In this document: positions 48,864 through 61,589 of the stretch, piece by piece | How positions within the stretch are numbered: position 1 is the stretch's first letter | How the letters are laid out: each line of letters opens with the position of its first letter | Source of the DNA: Amoeboaphelidium protococcarum | Taxonomy: Eukaryota; Aphelidiomycota; Aphelidea | Length of the DNA stretch: 64,000 bases | Reading direction: 5' to 3' | Assembly: GCA_023515745.1 (NCBI GenBank) | Contig: JALECJ010000257.1 | Span: forward strand, 3,102,687-3,166,686 | Program-made: the position numbers and the translations under genes | The notes under the pieces: generated by a model | Told to the model about the DNA's origin: nothing | What the model saw: the letters and a program-made list of their open reading frames with translations, nothing else | Databases searched by the model: none

Positions 48864-49198
48864 ATTCATTATTTAAATGAAAAACAATTTTAAATTCATC
48901 ACTCACTCCATGTATTTTAAGCTTTTATTATTACGGAGTGACTCAGCCACACGAACGATTGGACGGAACGCGCGGATGACGGGCCCAAAGTGTTTGTTTT
49001 CGAAATCATCACTAAGAAGCGCGGAGAATTCACAACGATTTCTTCCGTAATCAGTCAATCAATCAGCGGAGGAGCCACGACAGATATTGCTTAGTCACAC
49101 CACTCACACTCTCCCTTCTCATTGCGTTGTTTGTGGCAGTTTTTTTTTGCTGTTACGATCCGCTTTTTAATCTCTCGCTGAATAATATATTGTAAATT
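48864..49198. other. Promoter region of the bZIP gene
   Basis: A 335-bp gap. It contains a GC-rich patch (48960-48990, GGAACGCGCGGATGACGGG) with an ACGCG core and a TGACG half-site, and a T-run at 49139-49148. A TGACG site could be bound by a bZIP factor, which would allow self-regulation; this is inference. Confidence 0.4.
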
Positions 49199-50758
49199 AT
49201 GACGTTAGCTCTGGATATGCCGTCCGTCGAAGATTAATTGCTAACGTTGGAATCGCTGGATTCATTTGCTTAATTTCTACCGCAATAGTAGTAGAATGGT
49301 TTGATGAGCATGAATTTTGATTAGAGTGCCAATACTTACACTGATCGCCGCGGATAGATGAATTTGACTGGAAATGACAATGAAGACGGTCCGATGAATG
49401 ATGACAGATAACAGTCTCCTTCTGCTAGCGATAGAAAGAGCAGAAGAGCCACGTCTTCCGGTGTTGGCAGTGGTAGTAATAATAATGGCAAGAAGAGATC
49501 GATTAGTGACAAGAGGGCCGAATAGAATCGATAGGCTCAGCGCACCTTCCGCGTCAGAAAGGAATAGTATCTACGTGGGCTGGAGCAGAGAGTAAAGGAT
49601 TTGTCATCTCAAGTGTCACAGATTGATCACTTGAAAGAGGAGAATGAACGATTGAGAATGCTGTTGGCCACGTCGATGTCTTAGTACGGTGGTAGTGGTA
49701 GTGTTAGTGGCCAGGATGATCGCACGTCTTCTGTGCCATCTCTCAGCGGCACTAACCTCAGTTACACTCCATCGGCTCAGAGATACATATTGCGTCAGTA
49801 AATGCAGAGCCTACCTCCTGTCGATGATGAGCAAATGGAGCAGTTCTTTGATGATCTGCGAAATAACTAGTTGTTGAACAATGCCGCAGGTGGCCCATCC
49901 AGTAGTAGTAGTCACCAGCTGTATGACTTTCATGATCAGCTTTTGTCTCCTCTCAGCTCAAGCATGTCTGGCACTGGTACATCTGTTCCACCCAGCGATT
50001 AATTTGGACTATCGGATGATCGCTCCGTCTCTCAGGGGCTTGCCTTATTCAATGGTAATGATTTGACATCGCTGCCTCTGGCGTTTGGAGGCAATAGTGT
50101 CCTAAATGGTGATCAGTTGGCACTGTGGAATAGCAATTTTATTCAGCAACAGCAGAAGATGCAAACTAATTCCGCCAGCTTGATGAGTATGTAGCAGTAT
50201 GAAGTGAACACTCCCTCTGCTGCACTGATCAATGGCGATTCTTTATTCACTGATCAGTATCTAATTGATCCTAACGAGGTACTTGTGCAAGAGTCTGACG
50301 ATGTGTCGAGCGATCAAAAATCTGCCTTGTAGTCCGGTGACAGTCTGAGCGGTCCGTCTAGCAGTGGTGACAAGGATACGCCTTTGTCTTTGACTGAATC
50401 ATCAGTGCAGAATGATGGTACGACGTCCATGGAGAGTATCGTTAGCGCGCCGATTAGCAACAATAGTAGTCCGACGAAGAAGAAGTAGATTGAGGAGATT
50501 GGAGACCAGCTGATGGACACTCTGTGTGACTTGATGCAGAAGAAGGCCAAGTGTTCATTGCCGCAGTGTGAAGAAATGACTCAGGATGAGCGCGAGGATA
50601 CAAAGAATATGTTGAGCGGAGTTTTTGGACGTATCGCTGAAGAGGCTATGAGAATCAAGGAGAAGTTTGAGAAGCTGGAAGCCTTGAAGTTGAAGCAGGT
50701 CATTAAATAATGTGAGGAGAAGAAGTAGCAGAGAAGCCTTAAGTAATAGTAATAATGA
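49199..50758 (+). CDS. Yap1/Pap1-like bZIP transcription factor
   Basis: A single exon, 519 aa. The basic region at about residues 106-123 (RAEQNRQAQRTFRVRKEQYL) is of Yap/Pap1 type, with the Asn-x2-Ala-Gln core. The leucine zipper follows to about 158 (LEQRV...LSSQV...HLKEEN...LRMLL). The C-terminus has LCDLMQKKAKCSLPQCEE, which resembles the redox-sensitive C-terminal Cys-rich domain of Yap1 (LC-x3-MxKAKCS), so an oxidative stress role is likely. Residues 160-430 are Ser/Gln/Asn-rich activation sequence. It ends in five Gln codons (TAA/TAG) just before TGA. Confidence 0.9.
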
Positions 50759-50918
50759 AATTTTTATATATATTTTAATACAATGCAATACACACGAATT
50801 TTACCGACATTCTCTCTATGGATTTAATCACTTACACTATAATCTCTATTTACAGTGAACTCTTAATGGTAGTTCAACCTCATAGACGATCAGCAGATCA
50901 AATCAGCGCGCCCGAAGT

Positions 50919-50940
50919 GAAACGCGTTTCTATAAAAGGA
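50919..50940 (+). promoter_or_regulatory. MCB-like palindrome next to a TATA box
   Basis: GAAACGCGTTTC is a perfect 12-bp palindrome containing ACGCGT, the core of the fungal MluI cell-cycle box bound by MBF; it is followed directly by TATAAAAGG. It lies about 180 bp upstream of the Ufo1-like ATG. Regulation by MBF is inferred from the motif only. Confidence 0.5.
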
Positions 50941-51115
50941 TTTCATTGAGGAAACTAACTGGTCAGCTGCTCTTTCATTGCCCTTTAGTATAGACAGTCG
51001 TTCACGTTTACTGAATAATTCAGCAATTACTGAGTCTTGACTGGATTCTATATATTGCTAGAGTGATATTTGGATAAATTTTGTATATCTTCGTCTTGGG
51101 AACTGAATTAAAGTT

Positions 51116-53518
51116 ATGAGTATTTCAGCATTGCCAAATGAATTGTTTGTGCACATCTTGGCCCACTTGGACCCGGCAGACTTGGTAACTTTATTATTTA
51201 TATGATAGTATTGATGAACCTCATAAACCGTAATCGTACAATATTGTTATGTAGAGAGGATGTGCGTTTGTGACTAAAGGATGGAGATCCATTTTAACTG
51301 ACGAAAGCTGCTGGAAGAATGCGTTTCTGCATCGCTGGGGAAGTGCTCCGTTCAGACGACTCGCCAGGACTTGGAGAGGTGAACTGGTGCTGAGGACAAA
51401 CTTGCACCGAATATGGTCGCGTGGTATTTGCAGTGGAAATGTCCAAGTTGATGGAAGGATTGGGCAGATTGACAAGCTGAACGTGTAATTTGATAGTAGG
51501 AGCGGTAGTATTCTACTTGCATGTCTATAGAGTGGACTGGTATCGATGTGTGATGCTACCACTGGCAGAGTGATGAAGGATATCATCCATATCAATAACG
51601 GCGGTGGTGCTGGTGATCATTAAGAGCCATTGCCAGTCCAATTGACAAGTTTGCGGATGAATTCTAATCGAATAATAGCCGGCGGAGTCGATGGCACAGT
51701 GACTATTGTAACACATTTTAAAGATGGCGGAAGTTTGGCGAGACGTCGGGAAATTAAAAATCTTCATACTGCTGCCATCACCGGTATTGAAACTGTCAAT
51801 GGATAGGATGGTGGTGATAAAGTGCTTATAACTGGTTCTCTCGACGGCTTTATAAAGTTTGTCAACTTTAGGACAGGACAGATGATCGGTAAATTAGATG
51901 CTGGATCCGCTGTGAAGACGTTTGTTTATGATTAAAAGACTTAGACTGTGATTGCGCTGACTGCAGATTAGAGGCTCTTCTATTGGAATAAAGTGGCAGC
52001 TATGGATGATAATGCTTTTAGCGGATAGAGTAGTACGCCTTCCGTCTTTGATATATAATAGTGCGCATCAGATGTTGGCAGTATTACGCTTTTCAAGTTT
52101 TTCTTTGATGTGCATTCTGGCTTGGTGTTCCTCCCATTTGGTATGTAATTTCTGGTATTAAGTATTCAGAGTAACAAATGCGTAGGCAAGTTAGTTACCA
52201 CACTGGCTAATCCAATGGCTGCGTGCTTTACGTGTATTACTTGGGATTCAGAAAAGTTTCTTATGGAACAGAGGGGAGAGTTGAAGTAGAGGTAATTGTG
52301 TGTTGTTGCTGCCGGTGACTCTTCTGGAGGTATTCACTTATGGGACTGCAGTGCTTTGGTCGAGCGAAAGTCTACAGATTTCATGCTGCCTTGCTCGTAC
52401 TCTATACGGTAGGCTCACTACTACGCCGTCCAAGTTATCGATATCGATGCGTTCAAGTTGACATCTGGTGGCTCAGACGGGTATTTGAAAGTGTTTGATG
52501 TGGTTAGTGGACGGCTTCTGCGGAGTTTCAGCACGCGACACAATGCAAAATTCCCTGAGGGGAGACGTTAATCTTCATCCACTTCTGACATATCGATGGC
52601 AGTTGCTGGTTCTTCATCATTATCAGCTAATGCGCAGGTGCAGTGTCTATCAACTTCTCTACACCATATGGCGGTGGGAGTGGGAAGGCAGTTGAAACTA
52701 TGGAATCTGGATCCGGATAACTTGCTCTCAAAGTTTAAGCATTTATCTGCTAAAAAGAAAAAGAATAGAAATGGTATTGGCGGATATCAGAACAGACGAA
52801 CATCTGCACATTAGCAAGCACATAGCCAGCGAGCTAAGCTGATGGTGGAGATGAAGCGAGATGTGAAGGAGAGTAACATGGTGTTGGCCAATGAGCGGAA
52901 ATAACGGGAATAGCAGAGAAAGTCTATACAGAGTTATAACATTCAGGGAATGACTGAAGATGAAATGATCAAGTATGCACAACTCATGTCTTTGGAGAAT
53001 GCATCTGGTTAGTTGCAGTCATAATCTACACCGTCAGCAGATCACCTCCTTGCAGATATCAAGCATTAAGAAGCACTACTGCAATAGTTTGCCAATGATT
53101 ATCAGGGTAGTCAACGACTGAGCATTCCATATTCTTAAGAATTCCATTTATAATCTGAAGATGAATTAGAACCAACTGTACTCAAAACAGAGGAGAATTT
53201 TCCTCCAATTGGCTCATCCGCCCCTGCAGCGTCTGCATAATCTGGCGCTAATTCCAAGTTTTCTGATCGATAAAGCTCCAACACTTCGTCTACATCCACT
53301 AGTTAATAGTTATAATAACATGAAAAGTCTTCTGGAAGACCTCGCAAGTTATCACCTCAGGCATGGATGATGGCTATTATGACTCTCACCTTTCCAATCT
53401 GAGCAGAAACGTGCATAACAATAGCAATAGTAACAATTCTGTCAAGGTTGTCAGTCACAATGATGTTGTTGATGAAGACTTACTCTACGCCTTGGAACTG
53501 TCTATGATTGAAAAGTGA
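51116..53518 (+). CDS. UFO1: Ufo1-like F-box/WD40/UIM protein
   Basis: Three exons, 51116-51184, 51255-53301 and 53361-53518; introns of 70 and 59 nt; 757 aa. F-box at residues 2-45 (ALPNELFVHILAHLDPADLR, then WRSILTDESCWKNAF), across the first intron; a WD40 propeller in about 75-540; a charged helical region; a Gln/Ser-rich segment; and a C-terminal ubiquitin-interacting motif VVDEDLLYALELSM. The same order occurs in yeast Ufo1, an SCF receptor. Without the last intron the frame would end at TGA before the UIM. It should pair with SKP1. An MCB-TATA element lies upstream. Confidence 0.85.
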
Positions 53519-53645
53519 TTATATACAGAATTTGATTATTATACAATTGGTTAAACGATAATGTTTATTTATTATTCTACAATATATATATCGAGAAACC
53601 TCTGTGATGTTCTTTCAGGAATCACCTGTTCTCATAACTCTACCA

Positions 53646-55640
53646 TCATTGCTATGCATCTAGGTCCGTGGCGTGGAATAAACTAAAAGCCTTGTCATAC
53701 TGAGCACTGGCCAACCATCGACCATCAGAACTTAGACTGACATCCATCAACTTCTCTAGCCGTGGCCTTTTATTGATTTACGAATCCCCATCAGTCATTG
53801 AGTCCATATTTAACATGGAAGAACAGTCCAGTGTTTTTAGCAATCTATAGTCATTGCAACTCCAAATTTTAATAAAGCCATCAAACGAAGACGTTACCAT
53901 ATAATCAGCGTAATACTGTGCTAGACTATCATCAGGAATAGACTATATATCTTCTGGTTCCTAATTTGCCGAAAGCTCTGAGCCCGAAGATTAATTCTAT
54001 GAACAATGCTATCCGACAATAGTTTATGGAAATTTGAAACTCTTTGCATAATCCGCTTTGGACCCATAGTAGTCGCTCCATCTACGCTATCTGAATTACA
54101 ATCCACTAACTATACCACTGGATCCTGCCGCAGCTATTGTGCATTTGGCAACTCTGAGCATCCGCAGATCGTGCACCTTTACAAAGCCATCAGTGGAAGC
54201 AGATGCTAGATCAAACCCATTCGGACTGTATGCCAATTGAGTAATCGTGCTGTATGGATGATGTCCATCTGGATTACTAGGCTATAATCTAATATTCGAA
54301 TCGGAACTCTCCATCTGATTCCATGTAGCCGCAGGTGGTATGAGCATAATATTCTTCCCAGTGCGGAGATCAAACATTCGACAAAGACCATCTCTGACAC
54401 CACCACTCGCCAATAAAGATCCATCCCAGTTGATATCCAGCGAGTGAACACCGTTCATATGTCCTTCCTAGAGCAACACCTCTTCTTCTAACATCCTAGT
54501 GCCACCATCTCCGTTCAATGAAACGTCCATACCCACACTAAGATCCCATAATCGCCATGACGCATCATACGAACCTGTGGCCAGATATCGTCCACTTGGA
54601 TGGAATTTTGTCGCTGATACTCTCAAAGAGTGACCATCTAACGTTAACACGGGCGAAGTTCTACTGCTTTCATTTCGTATGTCGCCATCATCGCCAATCT
54701 ACATGGTTTGTGAACCTTAATCTGTATCACTAGAAGGAACGGACCATACAAAGCAAGAACCATCCATTCCACCGGAAGCCAAATGTACGTTAGATTCATC
54801 TAGCGTTGGATTCCAAGCGATACTGGTAACTCTATCTTAATGTCCATGTAGTTAAGTGAATACTTCACAATCACCAGATACATCACCTAAATCATCATCA
54901 TATTGCGGAAGAGTCCAGAGCTTTAAAGATCCACCAAAGCAACCGACGGCAAGTAAATCATTGTGTGGAGAGAATTAACACCTAGACAAGGCTCTGTCAG
55001 AAGCGATCTAAATACCGTACATTTAATAAGCTTCCTCTTAGTACCGAGAATTGTTGCCTCTAAGTTTCAGATATAAATTCTCTCTATAAGCTCTAAATTC
55101 ATCAAGATTAGACTGAATATACTGCCGCTCCATTCTCTATCTACTTAATCTGTGCCTGGTTCTAGGTAGGGAAAACCGCGCTATATCACTTCTCATCTGC
55201 CTAACTGCGGGACCACCTTGGATGAAGAATTCTTCATAATCATTGCCATCTTGTTCTAAATCACCATCTTCATCTTCCATTTATTCTCCAGTTTCCGCTT
55301 CCATACGCTCTTACATCAGTCCCCGACTCTAATCATCACCATCAGTGACACCGCTAACACCTTAAATAGGGACGTTCCTGTAATCACCGCCAGGGATAGA
55401 TTGCGACCATTGGAGAAGAGTGTTCACTTTAAAGTCTGAGTACTCCGCCATTATACTGCGCAAACGATTTCGCCTCTCATATGCGCCCTCCCCAAACAGT
55501 GTCATTGGCTACCCGACGCGTCTAAAGATAGCTCTAACTTGACCATCATCTGTAGGCACAGGAATCTGATTTTGCTTAGTCACTATATCCGCCATAGCGA
55601 CATCGCTGTCCACATGCTCAGGCAAATTTTAATAATCCAT
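53646..55640 (-). CDS. PRP4: U4/U6 snRNP protein Prp4/PRPF4
   Basis: A single exon, 664 aa (human 522, yeast 465). The splicing factor motif (SFM) is near residues 26-75: [18 protein letters not shown], then [16 protein letters not shown] long acidic loop (residues 100-180) and a helix ([17 protein letters not shown]) follow. The C-terminal seven-bladed WD40 domain includes [31 protein letters not shown] and [11 protein letters not shown]-type blades. The protein binds the U4/U6 duplex together with Prp3. Extra length is in the acidic loop and between two blades. Its Gln are largely TAA/TAG. Confidence 0.93.
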
Positions 55641-55804
55641 CTACGTAAATATTTATTCACTTACTGATGATAGTTGAAGCTGATCGAACGCGCTCACTTT
55701 TTGATCAAAGAAATTCTCTCTTTAGATTTCTCTTTTATTCTTCCTTTATAAAAATAAAAATTGAATTAAATACCTGGTAGATTAAAGAGTATACTGGTTA
55801 AAAA

Positions 55805-56023
55805 ATGAAAGATACGCGTAATGATATTGTGCAGAGAGTGGTGCAGATTGGAGCATGGGCATTCCATTATGGATTCATCCCATTCTTGTTGTATTTAGGT
55901 AGGTGTACCTATTACGTTCTATTATTCTGATTCATTATTATTCGCTATTTCGCTATCATTGTAGGATATACCAAGAGCAATCCAAAGCCTTCAATTATGC
56001 GTCTGATTAGTCCGCTGGCTTGA
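55805..56023 (+). CDS. TOM7: Tom7, mitochondrial outer membrane translocase subunit
   Basis: Two exons, 55805-55898 and 55965-56023, with a 66-nt intron; 50 aa, the usual size for Tom7. A single membrane anchor includes the family hallmark AFHYGFIPFLLYLGY, where the Gly codon is split by the intron, followed by the tail SNPKPSIMRLISPLA. Tom7 regulates the stability of the TOM complex. The gene is too short for standard ORF calling and is recognised by the HYGFIPF and LSPL motifs. The intron contains an in-frame TGA. Confidence 0.92.
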
Positions 56024-56185
56024 TTTATTGATCTGAGTAAATATTAGATATGAAATGAAGTTTTCATGGTAGATTGTACCTTTTTATATCAGTTGTCGAA
56101 TTCATCTAAGTTACTACGCGTTAAAGAGCTTAATGATTATCGCTTATACGTCTATCCACCATCAAGTTTGCGATTATACATCATT

Positions 56186-58584
56186 TCATGGTAGCTTCGA
56201 GTCGTGGCATTGTTGGCAGTGGCGATACCAATGGATCTCTTGTACGTTGATGTGCTTCTCCCCTTATATTGATATCCACTATTCACAATTGCCGCAGCGG
56301 CCTTCCTTGCTACCCTTTTCATCCAGTCTATAGGCAGTTGGCGGCTCATAAAATGTACCAGTGATTGAGGAGACGCCGTGGAAGTAGTGCATATGGTACC
56401 AATACACGCTGGTCTTAACTTTGAGCCATGTTCCTGGCTAACACAAACCACACCATCCCTCTTTATCTCGACCGCTATATCTAGTCCATATGGGCTTATA
56501 TAGATCAAGAACCATCATTTTGCATTAGGAATTGACTTTCCATCTCAGACGTTATTTAACTAAAGGCGAATTATCACCAACATTATCCGCAAGTTCAGAC
56601 GGAGCAGAAGCAAATGACTCTTCAGACATTGATCTTTTCAAATGATATTAACTACCTTCTTGTTAACCTGGAGATATCGACTCTGACTGGGGAGTTTATC
56701 CTTAATTACGGCTACAATGAGCTTTTTGCAATTACAATATAAACTGCCGTGGAATCTCTTCAATCAACATTGAGATGCCAGAATGTGATGCATCAGGCGG
56801 ACAATTTAAAATGACACGTTACGTTGAATAGAGCAATAAATTTTACCAATCTCTCACCTCAAGTGGTACAAACACCGGGCCACGTATAGCGCCATCTCCA
56901 CCATTGAAGTATGAACTTATGGTTCGGTTCAGAAGGATGATCGGTGCGCATTTATCAGCCAAAGTCGCAACAGATACTTCCTATCGCTATGAAGTTATAC
57001 ACTTATCGGAATCATCAGTCGCATCTAATTTGATCCGTTTAGGCTTCTTTTAAGCAGAGTCAAGTTCTTTCACAGTTGGCATCACGTTGACATCTTTAAG
57101 AAGATTAGATTAATGCTAGGATTTTTGCGACTAGCATTTGTCGCATTTCCAAGTGGAATGCTTTTACAATGCTCCAGAGTCACTCTAATCATCATCAGAA
57201 AGAGGATGCATCGTCGGAGTATCCAAACAGCAAAGATGATACGACTGACTACAAACATAGCACTTGAGTAGAAAATCTCTATACTATGGCAGAACTGGTG
57301 CAGTTTTAGGGAGACAGCGTGTCTAACATTTACCACAGACTTGACCATTCTTTAGACCGACATAAACAACTCTGTAGTTGATCTATGGCGGCTAATCACT
57401 TTGTCCAGGCAGTCGATTGTTACAGAATACTGAAAGATTAGGCACTGATTCATCGGAGCGACGTTGATCATTAAGCTAAAGCGGCTAGCACGGACTATTA
57501 ATGTCCTTCAACTACGGTAAAACTTTAAGGCAGCTGCGCTCATTCTTCTGTTAATTGGTGGCAATAGCACTGCGTCCATGTTCGCATTCAAAAGTGTCGT
57601 TCTCATCAGGTGGAATAGGGAATATTTTCAATGACTCTTACTCTCTTATCTAGTCTCCGGTAAGCACATCGGACGCTGCATAACGACCGACGCGCCAACT
57701 GTCCCATGCATTGATACAACTATCGTAATCGAGCTCTGCATGATACCGCCCGAATCTATGAACATTGCAGTAGACAATGTGTTCATCAGCATCAAATTCG
57801 CTGCTGCTGTGCTCAGAATTAAACTATGCGGCATCATTAAGCAGATTGTAACGGGAAGCACACGTAACATGAAATGATCTACCGCATGTCATCTTCCGGT
57901 TCTTCGCGCTAAACTCCTTGTAACTGCAGTCGATACATGCACCGATACCCGCAAGATGAGAGTTGGCACACAGGCAACAGTAGCGATTAAAGCGACTTTG
58001 CGGAACAAATTTTGTCTCGATACCAGATAGAAAATCAACATTTTAAAAAGTAACCTCCGGAATCCACATGGCGCACAAAATGTGAATCCAAACATTCTTC
58101 TTCTTGGTCTGTTTCAAAGCTCCGCCCAGATTGGGACAGAGGGCACAATATGCAGAGTGTTCTCCCAGGCGACACTTTTCACAGAGCCACTGCTATACCT
58201 CAGCCAGAGATGGTATTGCTCCCGGTGATATGCCGAAGCATTTCGCATGAACTTGTACATCGCAAGACGGATCAGAACATTTCAGTATGGGATTGTCTGT
58301 CGTCTACTCAGCCTTGAAACAGATGCAGCATATATCGGGGCGTTTCAATTTCTACACACAATGAATACTGTACACTCTATTGAACGCGGGTCGCACCGAA
58401 ATGGTCGCCACCGCCCGCCCGCCAGACAATGAGTGTGTTTCATTTCACAATAATAATTGACGACGATAATGCATTTTTGGACATATCTTACCCATTCCTT
58501 CAGCTACTCTTGATTTCTCACAGGTAGAGGCAGCTTGTGTGACTCGTAAAAGTCTATATCATTCTCAGTTATGCTATTCTCCAT
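56186..58584 (-). CDS. PHD/ePHD chromatin protein with Rua1 C-terminal domain
   Basis: Two exons, 58584-58492 and 58351-56186, with a 140-nt intron; 752 aa. N-terminal PHD finger: CCICFKAEQTTDNPILKC, then CDVQVHAKCFGI and WLCEKCR. Next an extended PHD of BRPF/Jade/Nto1 type: YCALCPNLGGALKQTKK, then WIHILCAMWIPEVTF and FHVTCASRYNL. A third PHD-like cluster lies around residues 395-450 (CGKCQTRCLP ... CYVCSQSYHLCCLD ... WKCDKC). The C-terminal 100 aa match the fungal Rua1_C (formerly DUF4451) region: RYSGRDKEGWCGLCQPGTW, then SVYWYHMHYFHGVSS and EGRCGNCEQWI. The role is presumably histone reading and gene regulation. Confidence 0.85.
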
Positions 58585-58810
58585 TTTGATACTGCAATTG
58601 TCTTCAGTCGATTTCTATTTCGCGCTTTGCATTAATTATGATGGTGACAAAGCTGGTCAATGTTTGACAGATCGGTGGGAACGTGTGACACGAACAGTTG
58701 CGTTTATTTACCTTTGATATTGTGAAACGGCGTTACGTTATGTAATTAAAGCAAAAGTATTAGGAACAATAATGAAAGAAATGAAATGAAATATATTATA
58801 TATAATGCTG

Positions 58811-59965
58811 TCATCTATTCAATGAATCGTCTTGATCAGTCTACACCGGTAATGACAGGGGCAACTTTGCAATGATTGCATACAGATCGAACAGTTCTTG
58901 TAAATCCTTATCATCCAGCGCCTATTCAAAATCGCCATCTTACATGATACTTTACACCTATTCAAGCACTTCTTTGCATGCTGCAATTATCTAACTGGTT
59001 CCTTAGTCCAGTTGGATGTTATCAACATTGCCACTGGTTACCAACTCTAGAAGTTGCGACTCGTCCATGTCAACCGATGATGAATCACCAGAATTATTCT
59101 CGGAGTGTGCGACCGTGATATTCTACAAGGCCATGGACCAGTAAGTCAAAGCTTTACAGTGCAGAACACTCAGATCCACGTCATTCTCGCCCAATAAAGA
59201 CTCGATGACTATAAGCGCAACGTCAAACAGCTCACACTCCATCAGCTGGCGAACCAAGTTCAAACGCGATTCGTATGATGGCATATCAGACATTGGCGAC
59301 ATTAATTGATAATCCTAGCTGGAGATATCATTACATACCTCCAGAATATCTTGTGGTATCCACAGCGATACACTCTGCAATAGAAATTATTTTGCCTAGT
59401 CAATGTTTTTAATTGTCAGTTAGAGAGAGGCCATGGTCATGTACGCGTCTGGATTAGATTCGCACGATTGGATGGCGCTTGACGCGTACTGATTACACTT
59501 CTACTCAGCATCATCCTCAAAACATAAATCAGACATGTAGATATCCACTAGAGAACAATAGGCATTGCTAATGTAAAATTGTAATTCTAATTTTAATGAG
59601 TCGTCCGAACAGATGGCCGACTTTTGTTGGCACCTTTGAATTCCTTATTCAATGTATTCAACCGACTCTTTACCGGCGTGAAGTTAACCCAAATACAGAT
59701 ATGCCTGAAAGTTATCCGGATTATGCTCTATAATACTCAGCCAAGTCTATATAGCGCGTTCATATTGATGCAATTCCATTTCACATTATCCGCGAATCTC
59801 TAGTGCAGATTGTAGTAGCGTGATATCCGCCTCATCTCCGTCTTGTAACTAATCAACGACGCACTGAGCAAATAATAAAGCAGTCTCGTATTCTTACTAG
59901 AGAAGCAAATCTTCTGCCTTCACAAGCATTGCATCTATCGAGCCATCTACTTTCTATGAATCCAT
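58811..59965 (-). CDS. ACL4: Acl4, dedicated chaperone of ribosomal protein uL4
   Basis: A single exon, 384 aa (yeast Acl4 is 387). TPR-like helices with the Acl4 blocks QAYLYLGQLHAGKESVEYIE, then SNAYCSLVDIYMSDLCFED and YASSAIQSCESNPDAYMTMA, and a YESRLNLVRQLMECELFDVA repeat. An acidic C-terminal tail (QDGDFEQALDDKDLQELFD) is typical of a chaperone for a basic ribosomal protein. Acl4 binds Rpl4 co-translationally and delivers it to pre-60S. Start codons of ACL4 and the THG1-like gene are divergent, 158 bp apart. Confidence 0.88.
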
Positions 59966-60123
59966 ATTTCTTTATTAGTTTTATCAAAAGTGGTTTGATC
60001 TTTCGCTTTTAATGCTTAAAGATCTGCAAGTTATCTTTTTCACAGTTTTCACCTCTTCCCCTTTCAATTTACTGTAATAATATCACGCGATTTACAATCT
60101 ACACAAGAGAGTAGTAAATAGAT

Positions 60124-61380
60124 ATGAGCAAGTGGTAAAAGATTACGGCATAGGTGAAGAATGTGGAGAAGACGTTCGATTTTGTATTTGAACCTCATCT
60201 TCCTATAGTGATACGATTGGATGGCTGTGGATTTAAAAGCTTTACTAAACCTCTGTTGAATGTATCGCCAGCGCATAGTCAATCATCCTCTTCCTCATAA
60301 GTATCTGAATAGTAGGATAAAGATGATCCTTTGCAAGTTTTGCTGTAATAGCGAGAGTAAGAGGGAAAGAGAGCGTTTGATAATCGATTTACACGTTGTA
60401 TGATCCAGACTGCCCTGGATATGGTTGATCACTTTAATGCATGTATTGGATACACAACTTCTGATGAAATCACACTGGTCATTCCTCCTGCTGAATTCAA
60501 ATGTGTCTAAGTATCTACTGCTGCTGCTAACAATAGCGATGTTTAGAAGAAAGCTGAGTATCATGTACAAGATCAGGACAATGTGATGTATGCCACATTG
60601 AGGGAACGCGATCCCACTTGTTAGTATAAGAAGAGAACTCACATCTATAGTGGGCGTATGAGCAAGATAACTTCCATCAGCGCCGCTTATGCTGCTTAAA
60701 GATTCAATTATCATTTTCATAATGATCACGCTTTTGATGACATACAGTTTGACACTTCCAGTAGCACTAGTAATAAGAAGATTGCTGGTACAGATGCTGG
60801 AGTCACCGGGTACAAACGACTGAAAACTTCAACTTTCACTAAAGCTGAGCACTTGGCGCATTTTGACGCGAGAGCTTACACCGTAACTAGTGCTAATGAG
60901 GTGGCTAACATTCTTAGGTGGAGGTAGCGATTTGATGGCGAACGCAATGTGGTAAACAGAGTTGGATAATTCGTGTATGGTCACAAGAAGTGTTCAGGCA
61001 TGGATAGGAGTGTGATCTGTAATTTGATCTGGAAAGAGTATAATCTTGACATCTTGGGCCGGTTCTCTGGCTCGATGAAGACATAGAAAGATGTGGCTGT
61101 GGATTGCGGAGAAGGATGTGATCATACTTGGATATAAGCTTATGATATTGATTAGTAGTCGAGTGGAGATGATAGGAAACGATGCTATATTGTGAGGCCT
61201 GAAATTGCTTTTGGTGCATTTATCAAGAAGGAGAGAGTTATGATTGAGGCTATAGATTAAAAGACATAGCAGAAAGTCACGGTGGAGCGTGGCCGTCTGG
61301 CTGTAAAGTCTTTACAGCTTTCTGATCAGGAGAACGTTCAGAGTGAAGAGAATTTGATTTTCTCCAAATATTGGAATTGA
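60124..61380 (+). CDS. Thg1-like tRNA 3'-5' polymerase
   Basis: A single exon, 418 aa, longer than Thg1 (about 240-300) because of several inserts. The palm motifs are present: IVIRLDGCGFKSFTKPL near residue 30 (first metal Asp) and CIGYTTSDEITLVI around residue 115 (SDE, second Asp and Glu). A later block has FDARAYTVTSANEVANILRW. The SDEITLV and HFDARAY forms resemble the non-canonical Thg1-like group found in bacteria and some fungi and plants rather than the canonical eukaryotic SDEYSFVF. The family adds nucleotides in the 3'-5' direction to tRNA 5' ends; it may act on tRNA-His or in tRNA repair. Confidence 0.82.
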
Positions 61381-61589
61381 AATTATATATGAGCACTAGG
61401 AGTATTACTTATCATCTCTACTTTATTTTGAAGTTTGGATACATGATATTTATATAAAGAAAGTATACTTTTAACTTTGATGCTTGCAAACGACCTTTGA
61501 TATAACTTTATCACTTTCAGTATCACGATTTTTCATTTTCTGTTTTATTGAACCTTTTTACATTTTAGAATTAAAGCGTGCAAAGTGCA

